64,000 nt of DNA, taken from assembly GCA_947000775.1 (NCBI GenBank), contig CAMQGK010000056.1:3003001-3067000 (forward strand), written 5' to 3'. The stretch is from Pterois miles. Lineage: Eukaryota; Chordata; Actinopteri; Perciformes; Scorpaenidae. Below the pieces are notes generated by a model, which worked only from the letters and a program-made list of their open reading frames with translations, did no database searches and was not told the origin of the DNA. Shown here in pieces: positions 46,426 to 59,860 of this stretch (within the stretch, counting starts at the first letter, position 1; every line of letters starts with the position of its first letter). The position numbers were made by a program, and so were the translations under genes.

Positions 46426-48962
46426 GATTTCCTCATCCTGGTCATAACAGCATGGCAGATCACACAGTCATAAATGATGAGCCCAGTAACTTTGGCAAAC
46501 AAGTTTTTTGTTGCGTTTAAAAGAAAAAATACTAACAGAGCCTACATACCTGCAACTTCAAGGAGAGAGAAACAGTGATGAAATGCCCAAATCCACTTTA
46601 TATTGTACACAAAAATGAAACATACTATTGTAGACCTGTCTTCCTCTGTGTCACACTCCAGTAATAAATGATCAGATGTCTGTGACAGATTAGAAATGAA
46701 TGACAAGAACTTCCAGTTGAAATTAGGCTTTAAATTCATGATGAGCCTCATAGTGTGGCAAAAAAAATACAATAAACTAGAAAACAGTTACAGTTTTTAC
46801 CATTCCAGTTTCTGAACAACAGCATAGTCTGGCAGCCTCTAGGGACTGCCTTGTATAATAAGTTGTATGGTTATTAGGTTTCTATGGTCTGATAAAGTGT
46901 AGTTCCAGGCACTGGCTCTAATTTAATCCCAGCATGCCAATCCAATTAAATAACTCCAGGTTGCAGCATGACATTTCATACAGAAATATACTAACATACT
47001 AATGTATAGTCCTCTGATTGCCAGGCAGTATTTCATAAAGCAGGGGTAGCAACCAGATAGCAGATATGTGGTCAAACTTAATCATCAGCAGCAGCAGCAT
47101 GAAATAATTCAAGATTGTACTTTTAAATATAGTATATGTTTTGTTTTACTGTTTTTAACAGTTAAACGGCTGAACTTCTAATCCGGCTTTGTGAAATACT
47201 GTACCACCTCAGGTGATATTTTAAATGAACAAAAAGTTCAATACACCTGAGCTCCATGACTGATCTTGAAAATTCAGTTGAAAGGTCACACATTTAAGGT
47301 TTTTCCATACACATGCTGGCCTGGCTTGACTTGGTTTTTCATCAGTGCTAACTTAGGACGACTCCTGCAGCTGAAAGCAAAACTGTAAAATAAAGCAGAT
47401 ATCTGAAAGTACAAACAGGGACACAGGAGAGATACTGAACTTCAAACCACAGAGATTTGGTTAGAGGCAACAAAAGTACTGAGAGCTGGAGTCACACGTC
47501 GTCTTTCTCTCTGGTCTCCTGAACAGACATTAGTTGAGTCTCTCAACATACTTGTATAGGGGGTGGGGGGGCCGTCAGTCGTGGCTAGAAGGTAACATGC
47601 ACATTGCTAAACTCTCACGAGACAGTTAAGGTTAGGCGTTGACCTTGAATGTTTAAGGTTAGGATAGGTCAAGCAGCAAGAGTTTCTGCAATTTGAAGGT
47701 TACCCTCTAGACATGATCAGGGTCATCACAGGTTGGCCACGGCTGGCGAGACGCAGCCCATTTGGAGGCCAGTCGTGTCGGGCATGGCTCAGCACAACTC
47801 TGTACTAAAACTGGTAATGCAAATGCAAATCCACACAGCATAGTTTGACTCCGGCCAAGATTGTCAGTGGAAAAGCCTTAATTATACACAGCATACAGTA
47901 CATTGCTGGAGCTTATTCACTTTCAAACAAGTGCGTCACTGTTTTCCAAATTTTAATTTGTGACCTTTGTAAAACCTTAATGAGCCCCACCTATCCTGTG
48001 AAACCGGCAGCTGCGCACACAGAGCCAGTGGCCACCTGCGCACTTGTGTCAGCGCTGGCAAAAGCAGGTTCTACTGGTTACGCCTGATGTGAATCATATG
48101 ACATGATTATTATTCAAGTCATTATCCAAAACTTAGAATGAGTCATTTCAAGAGAAAAAAAAACAACAATAAAAAAAAAAACACTCTGAGAGCTGAAGTC
48201 CCTGTTACACACAAACATCCTCTTGGCACTTTTTGCTGTTACTTTTAATGAAGATAAAAAAATGTACAATGACATTAGCGAATTTACTCTTTGGTATCCA
48301 TGAAATGTCATTTTCCCCACATCCTAAAGCACAGTAAAAGCTGTAGTATACCCATCCTAACAATGAACCTGTGTGTTATTGCTGTTATCTTAGATAAGCA
48401 TAAGATGATCAGTTATCACGCTGCTGGAATCCAGACGATATGTTAAGTCATAAACACTTTCTCAAACTATCCTGTCGACAATAAAAGACACCGACTTGGT
48501 GGCTTAAGCAATATTCAAACAAAAGTCCTATGGTGACTGAAAGTGTTTCAACAGTCATCAAAGTACACTGAATACCAGTGTTTTGGTTTGCCTTAACTAC
48601 GCTTTTTATAGTAAGCTGTCATGTTGAAAACAGCTCTCTTCTCCTGACGATCTTTGAAATTTTCAGTTGCAGCATCATTTTTGTAAAATACTGTGCCATC
48701 GAGTTGTTTTTAGCCTGTTTAGTCAAATTCATATTACAAGCTTTTCATTAATGTATTGATCAATCACCATCTAAAACATAATCTGATGTTTAACAAGAAG
48801 CCTCCTGCCTTTTTGGTACTGTGCAGTTCCTGAAGTTAGCCAACAATGACTATCACTACAGTGTGCTGGTAATTTCACTTATTGCACTTTGGCTATCATG
48901 TCTTCAGTTAAAAATATGGAATGACAAGTCTTTAGTCAGTGTCCTTCATTAATTACGGGTCT
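46426..48962 (-). other. Probable nuak2 3' UTR / intergenic
   Basis: No coding region on either strand. AT-rich with a few short A runs (48160-48180). A poly-G stretch is at 47560-47572. Best read as the nuak2 3' UTR, but its end is uncertain. Confidence 0.4.
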
Positions 48963-51900
48963 TCAGCTTTCAGCAGAGCCTCGTATAACCAGAGCTTGTT
49001 TGTAAGCTTCTGTTACATTATCACAGTCTGTGATAGAAAAGGCACTGTCAGCCGCTCCAGACCTGTAGCAGTTCCAGGTCCTCAGCGACCCGTCCCCAAG
49101 GATCACGTCTTCTTTGATGTCTAGCAGGTTGTCGGCAGACACGCTTCCTCTCATGTTAGCCTTGACTGATTTATTTATTTGTGCTGGAGCTCCCACACGG
49201 TCTGGCAGATCCAGCTGGTCAAAGGACTCAGAGGAGAGTATGCTGTCCTCGCTGATGGCCCCGCTCGGTCTCGATCTGGCGCCTTCGCGAGGTAAAGAAG
49301 CTGCCAGCTGGTCCAAGGAACCAAATTCCTGCAACCGACCTGAAGAGAACTTTCCATTGCGCTTCAAGATGCCTTTCCTATGGGTTGGTGCTGACGGGCA
49401 CGCTTTAGTTTGTGGTGGCCAGCCAGAGTCACTGTTCTCGGGAGAGGAGGAGTAGTATCCTGACTCTTGCTCTGTGGGCTTCTTTAGGATACCTTTGCGA
49501 GGCAGCAGTGCAGCTGAAGGAGCATTAGCTGGTGCAGACAAACCCATAATGTTCTGTGGCTCTACTGAATCTACCGCAGGGGTTTCACTCATTGCCTTCT
49601 GTTTCACACTGTTGCGTCTCTTTAAAATACCCTTGGAGGGACGACTGTCTGTGCTCACTTCGTGAATGTTCTGGGAGACGTTGTTTTCCTTTCGTGACCT
49701 TCGTAGAGAGCGCTGCCGGACCACATCTCCTCCACCACCGCCCTGTGAGCGGAGCAGGCAGCGCATCTTGGAGCCGTTCTCCAGTAAAGGCCTGGATGTG
49801 CGGCGCAGCCAGCTAGCCACACTAGCCAGCCCAGCAGGGTGTGACGTCGATGGAGAGGCCGGTGAGGCGGTCTGCTCCTCTGGACTGCTCTTTGTCTCGG
49901 CCAGTAATGGCTGCTGGTAGCCCCAGTTGAGCCACCAGTGTCCTGCAATCTCCTCAATTGTGGCTCTGCGCTCAGGATTTACCATCAACATCCAACGGAT
50001 GAGCCCACATGCATCTGAGAGAACACAATGGAGAACAAAAACATTTGCGTTCAACTAGGATATTATTATGAAGTAAACCAAAATATATACACTAACAATG
50101 TTTCAAAGAAAAGTTGAATGCAAAGACTCACCAGAGGGGTTCTTGGGTTTACGATAGTTTCCAGTGCTTATCTGTTGGACCAGTGCCTTGTGGTTGTTTC
50201 CATCAAATGGCATGGTACCATGAACCACCGTGTACAACAGCACACCGAGAGACCAGGTGTCCACCTCTGGCCCACGGTACGGCCGTCCATTGACAATCTC
50301 TGGGGAAGCATACAGAGGGCTGCCACAAAAGGTTTGAAGAAACTCATCACCGCGGTAGATGTTGGACAGCCCAAAGTCTGCGATCTGCAAGACAACAAAG
50401 TAGACGTCAAGCTGAGTAACAGTCAGATCTGTTGTATGTATCATCATCAGATTACCGTAGAGAAGAACTCAAGATTCCCATATGCATCACTATAAGTCAC
50501 TGATTATTCATAACACATACTACTCTGACTCTTTAAAGATTTCAACAGTGACGCACTTCATGAATCACTGTGACCTCACATGACCTTATGCAAGAACTAA
50601 TGAATCCATCAAATGTTACACGTTAATTTTTATGCCTCCGCCTCCACAGGCAACAGCTGTGGTTCAAGACATTATGTCTGTCCCATTTTTGTGAACGTGT
50701 TATTTCAGGAACGCCTGGAGGAAATTTCCTCAAATTTGGCACAAAAGTGCACTTGGACTCAAGGATGAACTCATTACATTTTTGATTTTGATTTATTATT
50801 CTGGCATGCATAAATAATATGCCCCACCCAAACAGGCTTACAAGACACCATCATTTAAACAAATGACAAAGAGACAGAGGTAGAAACGAGAGTAGCAGCA
50901 TAAATTACAAATAAAACTAGACAAATAAACCATCCTGACGTTTTGTCCAAGTAGCCGACTTATAAGCATTAAAATTAATCAACCCTTTCAACTTGTCATC
51001 AACTGAGCACCAAAACATTTCATTTAAAATCGAGGTTCATAACTCATCATAGTATGGACAATACAAAAAAACATGATTCATTTTCAACTTCTTTCGATTT
51101 TGGTGGTCGAAGGTCACTGTGACCTCACATCTGTCCCACTCTCAAGAAAGTAATATCTCAGGAACGTCTGGAGGGAATTGTATTACATTTTATGATATTA
51201 TTGTTTTAAATCTGGCACAGACATCCACTTGGACTCAAGGATGAACTGATTACAATTTGGTGGTCAAAGGTCAAACAATAAGTTCACTGTGACCTCACAA
51301 AACATCATTTGGCCATAACTCAATAATTCATATGCTAATTATGACAATTTCAAAAGGTCTAATAAAAGTGATGACATTTTAGACATATTGCTTTTGCAAT
51401 AACCACCATCTAAAAACCTTACAAAAGTCAAATACCCTAAAACTGCAGACTTTTATGTAGGGCTAGTGCAATAACCGCAATATTGCAATACTGAGCTATT
51501 AATAAGCCAACCGCAGGGGATGGCAAGCAATCGCCAAAACCACTATGTTCCTTTACAATGGGAGAGCCGTTTAATTACACTATGCTACAAAACGGCAGCA
51601 GCATGACGCGGCACTGCATGTCTATTCTGCGTTTGGTGTTTTTATCAGGTCGCCGATGAGCTGAAAAGTCAACTTTAAATAAAACGCTGCATTCGTCACT
51701 GTCAGTTCTCCACCCTGTGCCAACATTTTTACTGCGGTCATCTTTGTCATTTAAAAAGCAACAATATACCTAATAATAGCCTAATAATAAATAGCACTAA
51801 TATCAGGATAGATTGAGTAATTTGCAATAATGTTGCATATCTTGCTGTTAAGCCAATTATTATCAGTGCGGGGATAATTCCTTCACCACAACGGCCCTAC

Positions 51901-52684
51901 ATCTGGGCCCATGAGCCCTGTGTGTGAATGTGTGTGTGCTGGAACATGTCCCATACACATACCTTCACATTGCCGTTGCCATCTAGTAAAATATTCTCCA
52001 GTTTCAGGTCCCGGTGTACTATTCCATTCTGAGGAGGACAAAAAAAAAAAAGATAACGTTTTTTGCATGACAATAATTTTTACAATGACAATGTCTCCAC
52101 CCAGGCCACGACACATCAGCTTACTGGAGGTTGTCTATATTATATAAAAGGATTAGTCTTTACTGGGTCAGAACACATTCTTGTCCAAGAGAAGATTTTT
52201 TTCTGGTACGTCAGCTATGCCTCATTGTCCTCCACTCTGTAGGGGGGCATGCCTTTGACTCAAGCCCAGTTTGAATGCGTTTTGCTTTCAAACATGCAGG
52301 TCAACTACTTCTTACGTATGGCCACTGCTTGCAGCAGTGCATACACTTATGTTGCATTCATTTATTGATGAGATGCAGTCATAAAGAAACGATTGCGTGC
52401 TGTTTTTTTTTTTTTTTGAATCGTCACTGTACCATACATAACCAATAAAAAGATTGTGTTTAAATGGCTTTTTCCTCAAGTATGAACGTGGAAAATTAAT
52501 ATTTAACAGGAGTTCAGCACTCAATAAAAGTGAAATAAAACAGATGGTTAACACAGAATATGACAGGGCAAGTCACTCTCTAAATACTGTTCAGTAAACA
52601 TTTAGAAAGGCTCTGCAAAGTGCTGAACAGCTACACTAAAATACAGTGTGCTGTAAATGTTCGTAATTGCACAGCAACAACTGA

Positions 52685-52775
<91 letters not shown>

Positions 52776-55700
52776 AGCCCTTCTGTTCCATCACACCCTC
52801 ATTAAGAGTGTGTTGGGACGGCTGGCCTTCAGCCCTGACACTAGCCCTCTGCAGACCAACTGTTCATTTCCCGTGCATCGTTCTCACAGCCTCCCTGTTC
52901 AGGCTCACAGTGAATGATGCCCATTATGTAATTCTGGGGGAGCCGGTGCCCTGGGAGTCTGAGTGGAGGTCTGCATCATTAGCTTTGACGTAGCACCCAT
53001 GCGTGAAGAGGGGTGAGATACTTTTCCATAGCTACAACTTTAGTTTTATTCACAACTTGTGAATGCACATGTTGATAAGTTCCCTGTGATTATATTCCCT
53101 GTATCTTCTGTATGAAAGCGCTGGATTGAGCCAGCTTGCCTTACCTGATGGCAGTAATGCACAGCTGATACTATTTGTCTGAAGAAGTGCCTGGCCTCCC
53201 GTTCAGAGATGTTGCTCTTATCACAGATGTAGTCGTACAGGTCTCCTCGGCTGGCGTACTCCATCACAATCACAATTTTGTCCTTGTTCTCAAATACTGA
53301 AAGATGAGCAAAAAAATCCTTTCATTAAAAGGTTTCATATCCACCTCAAATAGAAGTGAAATAAGATGATCTGGACTGTGCAGAGCCTTTGACAGTATAA
53401 CACATATGCAACACATTTAAAGGAAGGACGTGTCTGCATTGATTAGAATAAACTGGGCCCCATGGTGAATGTATTGCAAGCAAACATGCGCTGAGGTGGA
53501 CAAACACTGAGCAGTGACCATCTCATCAGGCGTGAGGGGCACTGGAAGACACGAGGCTCTGCACATTATCCTGCAGCGCTGACTGGGTGCGACAGGGCAT
53601 TGGCACTTATGTAACATGTAGCATCGGCCCTCAGCACAAAAGAACTTGCGTGACCAAACTCTGAGTCTCAAACAGAGGCTGATTGAGTGATGCCTTTTAC
53701 CAGGTATCACGTTTCACGCCGCATGTAGGAGGTTCATGAAGCTGAACCCAAGCACACAAAAGCACAACATTTTGGATACTGCACCTTCATATATGGTGAT
53801 GATGTGCGGATGGCAGAGGGAGGACATGATCTCGATTTCTCTGCGAATATGAACCAGGTCTTGCTCATCCTTTATCTTCTCCTTTCTGATCGACTTTATG
53901 GCAACCTTTAAAAAAGATAAAGAATATTTTACTTTTAAAGAAAAATGTATTTTACTTTGCATAATTATTAGCGAGACTGATTCCAGAGACTAATCAACAA
54001 GTTATTTTATTTTTGAGAGTCAAATAGTCGGGATGCATCAATCCAACTTTTTCATTTCAGATACGATAGTGATACCAAGTACTGATGCGACACCAGTGTT
54101 TAATTAATAAGCGGTAATCCTCACTGTGTGGAAGTGACTGGGATCATTCTGTTATGTGTAAGGAAACATCAAGCTAGACTTACACATCACTTTCCTAACT
54201 TTTTAAAAGAAAATATTACAAATAATACAGCCATTCAAACACCAGCAACTTGACAAAAGTTTTTAAAAAGTTAGACTTCAGACTCTAGTATATAACATAT
54301 ATAGTACACTGTATAAACATAAAATACGGGCTGCATGGTGGTGCAGTGGTTAGCACTGTTGCCTAACAGCAAAAGGGTGTGGAGTTTGCATGTTCTCCCC
54401 ATGTTAGCGTTGGGTTTTCTCCGGGTTCTCCAGTTTCCTCCCATAATCCAAAGACATGCAGGTTAATTGATGACTCTAAAATTGCCCGTAAGTGTGAATG
54501 TGAGTGTGAATGGTTGTCTGTCAGCCCTGTGATGGACTGGCGACCTGTCCAGGGTGTACTTTGAGCCAGTATCAGCCCAATATCCAACCCAGTGTCGGTG
54601 CATCCTTATCAAATATTTCCTTAAAAGCGAGAGTGTATTGTTTAATGAACAGAACCACTGTGACCACAAGTGACAAATGCGGGCTAATGGCAAATATTAA
54701 AACTGAGATGAGTCCTTAGAAGTCAGTAAACTGACTCTGTAATGTCAGTAACACAGCAATATATATTTTCCACAGCTTGCCAACATTAGCCAATGTAACC
54801 TACTGACCATACTAGACTAAGTAAGGCTGTAGAAGCAAAAAAAAAAAAAAAAAAAAAAAAAAACGTAAGGGTGTGTTTTATTGTCTTATGAATTCAACTT
54901 TTCATTTCTATGGACAAGAATGTGTTATTTATTGTTTCAAGAGTTACATAATCTCACTTTCATCACAAAGAAAACGTGAATACAATGGTGAGCAGCTGCA
55001 CTGCTGTTACGATACAGGTCAATAAATTAATAGACTGACTAGATTAGACCTGATTATTTAGTGGAACAAGGTAAGAAAACATTAACAAATAAGTCGCTTG
55101 CCTTCCACCAGAAGCCTCCTCTGAGAGGCCGAAAACTCTGCCAACAAGGCAGAGGGAATGCCGGGTCATGTATTGTCTGCTGTAAAGACATCTGTCGTCA
55201 GCTATAGAGAAATCTGTTGTCTGCTGTTATGTCTGTGAGACTCAGAATAAGGACATTTTAATCTGAATAGTATCTGTTAGGGGCGTATCACATACAGGCT
55301 TTAGTCTGTGTACAGGTCTTAATGTTACGTTTGTCTATTTGAGGGTCAGATGCCTGAGATTCCTCTGTGCACTGAGTGCGTCATCAGTCTCCCCCCACAC
55401 CGAAGGGTGTCATGAAGCACCAGATGGGCACTAGATATGGTGGTGGGGTGTCCTTGTTTCTCCTCCTTTCTAACCCCGAGGCTACAGACGCTGGGGAAGT
55501 GAGTAAAGCAGCGACTTGTCATATCAGTTTCAACACACAACAGTCTCCTGTCATGACTCACTGTCTGGCCTGGATGCTGCTCCGGGTCAGCGCGGTATTC
55601 ACACCACACAGACCTTTTTTCCTGATTCTGGGAGCTGTGGCTTCCTGCGTTTGTTTGCATAGCTGTCAGACGGGCTGAACTCACACTCATGATGAGTTCA

Positions 55701-58700
55701 CACCCCTGTGCGGTTATCTGTGTCTGTGTCTGGTCTTTTTTACTGTCAGTTTGTTCCACGCAATAGTCACCAAGGTTGAAATATTTGATATTTAACACCA
55801 AGTTTCTCTTTCAGGTGCTACTGTTGTGTAGCTACCTGAACATCCTGACGAAGCTTACGTTAGCTTGCTGATATGTGACCTGTTTTGAGTGAAGAGCGAT
55901 AGCAGAAGTAACACGTAATTGTCTACACGTGACGTGACACAAGACATTTCACAAAAATAACACAATATACCTCAAATAACTAAACATATGCCAATGACGT
56001 TAACCTGAATGACCAAATGTCAGTAAGCTTAGCTTCCCACTCATTATAAACTGCAAGAAAACTACGAGGATAAACTACTGGATTTATCGGTGCATAATAA
56101 GTTAATATTGTACTGTATATTGTAATTTTTCTTGGTAATTTTATATGTCTGAGGAAAATGTTAATATTCTCAATGACCTCATCTTTCTCCTCTGATATTA
56201 TGCCTTTGCATTTCCTTCATTATGTTACCCACTTGCTGGCTTGCTAAACTGTTATGATCTGTAATGATCTATGAATAGCTGGTGCAACACAATCAAGGAA
56301 CTTAACTGCAGACACATGCAGAATACATGTCATGCACCACAGAGTGTGAGGTCTATTCGTACCATTTCTATGGGTCTACCCTACAACCTATGTGAGCTGA
56401 AACCCCCCACCTAGTGGGTTATGTAACTAAACATTTGTACGTAGATAATGGGAACGGCTGTAGTGCCACAACACACAAGATGAAGCCATCCTTTGTGTGG
56501 CGTCATACCCTGTGTCAAATTACATATCTTTGTCCATTGTGTTGTCAATACTAAAGCGTAGGTAGATAAAAACAAAGCAAATGAATGTTTCTCCTGTTTC
56601 CATGCTATGCTAACTGCTGTTTGACCCGTACTGAATTCAAAACACACATTTGGGCTAATCGGTATTTTGACATTTGAACACGGGTTTGAGGAGTGACGAC
56701 GGGGAAGCTGCCCGCAGGGATGAATTTCAGACACCAGCTCATATCCTATAAAAGCAAAGTGCAGCAGCAGTATGTCGTGTGAGACAGTGTAGGAGGGAGT
56801 AGGGATTGCTGCGTAGACATGGTTGGACTTGTATCACTACCTGTTTACTGCAGGTACAGAAGGGGAATTCCTGACTCTTGCTTCCTTGACTTCCCAGCGC
56901 TTTCACCAATAACAACTATGATCTTCTAACAAAGAGCATTTCTGATAAGCATAACTTGGCTGCTGAGTCAGACCTACTGGTAAGGTGGTTCACTTCTAGG
57001 TCAAGTATCTGTGTTTTTGTTATTTTGATGAGTCACTATCAGAAGGTATCTGCCTGCACCTAAATAATAGATTACGTTATGGAAACATACAAAAAAAAAA
57101 AAAAAAAGATCCAGCAGAATGCTAATTAGTGTGGAACACAGTTTGTTTTGTACACAAACATACAGTCAGTAGCCAGTTTATTAGGTTAGACTTGGTAAAC
57201 CAAATGTCTTTTACTGTAATACAACATCCCTGCAGCAAACCCTCATGAAGGTTATAGTGTTTTGCTTTCATCGAAACTACTTTAGACAGGCACTGAGTCC
57301 CCTCCATGACCATTTTAGTTTGTGGTGCAGTTAAATTTTATAGCATCATACTCTGGTGTTTAATCTACCATCATTCATATATACTGGTTCATCATCCATT
57401 TGTGGACATTTAAGGATATAAACTAGGTCTATCAATGTAGATTTGTTTTAACACCATTAATTTCTTCAACGCATGAATGCAATTGATATTTCAGAGGTTG
57501 TAGCGGGCTCACTTTAAAGCTGGAGTGAAGATGCTGACATCAGAAATAAAACTATATAAACTAGAAAACATAAGGAATGTCATACTAGCTCCAAAGTTAC
57601 GCTAAATTTTGGCGAGGGAAAACTGTCCTCCTGGCCATTTTCAAAGGGGTCCCTTGACCTCTGACCTCTAGATATGTGAATGAAAATGGTTCTCTGGGTG
57701 CCTGTGAGTCTCCTCTTTACAGACATGACCACTTTATGATAATCACATACAGTTTGGGGCGAGTCATAGTCAAGTCAGCACACTGACACACTGACAGCTG
57801 TTGTTGGACTTGAGCTTATGTTATGATTATATATGCTAAATGCCATACCTGTGAGGGTTTCTGAACAATATTCGTCATTGTGCTGTTCATTGATTTCCAA
57901 TAATAAACATATCATAAACATCCATTTACATACAGCAAGAACATTGGCCCACTCCCATTTTGAGAAAAGTATTAGAAACTTGACAAATCTCTCTTTAAGG
58001 TACATTTTGAATACATAAAAAATGTGATTAATTTGTGATTAACTGTGATTAACTATGGACCATCATGTGATTAATCATGATTAAATATTTTATTCGGTTG
58101 ACAGCTTTAAAAAAAAAAAAAATCCTCTTTCAACTAAAGACATTTCCCTTAAAGGTGTGTTACCACCCATTTCCCCTTAGGTCACAGGGAACAGGAATCC
58201 ACCTGAAAGCCTAGCTGCAGTCCCCCCCTTTACCTCAAAAAGAAAGTTACTTAACTTTCCTGTTTAAAACATCCTGCCGAGATAAAGCCACTCAGTCTTT
58301 CCAGTGAAACGCCTTTCCTTTATTCTCTTCATGCAAATGGGAGGCGTCTAGTGAGGTGACAGTAACATTTTGGCTTCAGCAAAGAAAGACAGATCTCACA
58401 CTATTTGTTTGTCAAATAACCTACTTTAATACACCACAAAAAAACAAATAAAAAAAAAAAAACGAGTTAAGGTATAAGGAGTGCCTCAGACACAGTGACA
58501 GCGATGTGGTAACTGGTACAACCACACTGTTTTAGTCCTGTTATAATCTTGCACATGTGGATTTGCACATTGGTTTACTACCTCATTTAATTTTATTTTA
58601 AAGAAAAGTGTAACTTGCACACTTTTCTAATATTCAGTGTGGCACTGCACACTATTTATAGTGTATTCTAATATATTCTTTATTGCGTATACTATAGATA

Positions 58701-59541
58701 TTATCTCTAGTGTTGACATGTAATGTATATTTACTGTTCCTGCTGTTGTAACACAATAATCTCCCAATTTATGTATAAGTTTAATTTAGTTTACACAGAT
58801 GACTGACACTGAGTACTTTCCAACCCTGTTTTGTTTTGTAACCTACTGACACAGTTGGCGGGGTTAAAATGCTTAGAATAATAAAAGTGTATGTTATAAG
58901 TCGCATTAAGTTTTTGTTTTGTTTTAAAAACAGCTTGTTCAGTGATCTTATCAAACGCACACAGTGTTCAGACATCTGAGAGCAACCCCCACTAAAACAA
59001 ACACTGTGAAGTAAACTTGAGCTGTCAACTCACAAGTATCTGCAGCAGACACACTGTTTTTTATTACTTTATAATTCAGGGACATGGCTCTCCAGTGGTA
59101 ACAGGGACGTCCTGTATAGTAAATACCCCCATAATTACAATGCATATGTGGACTACCTGTGTGCAGGCAGTACTAATAATAGCTCTGTATCTCCAGACAG
59201 CAGGTGGCTGATAGGACAGAGAGCAAACACAGAGCTTACTGTCTGTCCATGTGTGCATCGAGGTAACTTAATAGAGACAGAAGAAGGTTAATATCGGTCC
59301 TTACCAGTCTACCGGATCTTTCCTTGGCCTTCTTCACTTTGCCATAGGTCCCTTTCCCGAGGGTCTCCAGAAACTCGTACCTGTGCTTCAGGTTGTGTTT
59401 GTGGTGGTGCCTCTTCACGGCTTGTCTTTTCACGGTCACCTGGGACGCAGCTTTCCCAGCAGGAGCATTTCCCCCGGGTGAAACTACCCCCACAGACGGC
59501 CTACGGTTTGACGAGAAACGGGCGATATTTAAGTCCTCCAT
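48963..59541 (-). CDS. nuak2: NUAK family kinase 2 (SNARK)
   Basis: AMPK-related Ser/Thr kinase activated by LKB1; phosphorylates the myosin phosphatase subunit MYPT1 and affects actomyosin and Hippo/YAP signalling. Exons (minus): 59541-59305, 53905-53785, 53296-53145, 52028-51963, 50384-50132 and 50014-48963, in phase, 626 residues (human NUAK2 628, NUAK1 661). The kinase domain starts at about residue 55: LGKGTYGKV (61-69), VAIK with K83, HRDLKLEN (175-182), DFG (195-197), LKB1 target T210 in LQTFCGSP, and WSLGVLLY. The tail carries three GILK motifs (405, 451, 491), known in NUAKs as PP1beta/MYPT1-binding sites. Intron 1 (53906-59304) is 5.4 kb and repeat-rich. Length and linkage to tmcc2 (as at human 1q32) favour NUAK2 over NUAK1. 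Confidence 0.93.
50630..51330. repeat. Fish ATGCCTCCGCC-type repeat split by an insertion
   Basis: The left part (50630-50780: ATGCCTCCGCCTCC..., CAGGAACGCCTGGAGG, TTGGACTCAAGGATGAACTC) and right part (51095-51330: GGTGGTCGAAGGTCACTGTG, CAGGAACGTCTGGAGG, ACTCAAGGATGAACTGATT) belong to one known fish family, with repeated subunits. Between them, about 50785-51092, is an unrelated AT-rich block flanked by GATTTTG on both sides. In nuak2 intron 5. Confidence 0.6.
52687..52774 (+). repeat. (TG)n microsatellite, about 44 units
   Basis: Uninterrupted TG dinucleotides for about 88 bp in nuak2 intron 4. Likely length-polymorphic and able to form Z-DNA. Confidence 0.97.
54328..54570 (+). mobile_element. 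tRNA-like SINE copy in nuak2 intron 1
   Basis: Head GGGCTGCATGGTGGTGCAGTGG, body GAGTTTGCATGTTCTCCCC and CCAAAGACATGCAGGTTAATTG, and tail CCTGTGATGGACTGGCGACC. The right end is truncated in GGTGTACTTTGAGCC. Confidence 0.75.
54837..54863 (+). repeat. Poly-A tract
   Basis: Homopolymer of about 27 A in nuak2 intron 1; probably an old retroelement tail. No coding element was seen in 54864-57420. Confidence 0.8.
57425..58110 (-). repeat. Longest copy of the 14430 repeat family (minus)
   Basis: Reverse complement of the family at 14430-15020. Shared blocks: CAGCTGTTGTT...CACTGACACACTGAC versus GTCAGTGTGTCAGTG, and AGGGGTCCCTTGACCTCTGACCTC. It ends at 58050-58110 with repeated TGATTAA and GGTTGACAGCT. 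Confidence 0.6.
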
Positions 59542-59860
59542 CCTCGTTCAACGTTGTTGTCCTTTCTTTTCTTTTTTTTTGGCGACGCAGCTTTTAAAGT
59601 GCATTCCTCCGTGCGGAGCTCTGTCGCTGTTGGAGCGAGTTGCTCCCAAAGGTGCTCAGGTACAATTCAGGTAAAAGCCTAAACATGAAGTCCAGATTTA
59701 GTACAACTATAGATGCTGAAAACAGAAACCCACGGTGTGTCTGCCTCCTCTCTCTGGCAGCAGGTACACGGCAGCGTGCTGCGTGACGAGCCCAGCAGCC
59801 AGCAGCACACGTCAAGTAGTGGAGGGGCGGGGCGGCCACACGGAGGAGCGTTTGATATGG
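59542..59860 (-). promoter_or_regulatory. nuak2 leader and promoter region
   Basis: GC-rich, CpG-containing DNA just upstream of the nuak2 ATG (on the minus strand), with an A-rich leader (plus 59565-59579, poly-T). A TTTAAAA-like element reads on the minus strand at about 59593-59599 but would leave a leader of only some 25 nt. The true start may lie further up in the CpG-rich part near 59750-59850. Confidence 0.4.

Noticed and set aside
52620..52993. Open frames of Cys-Val repeats
   Set aside because: Pure translation of the TG microsatellite.
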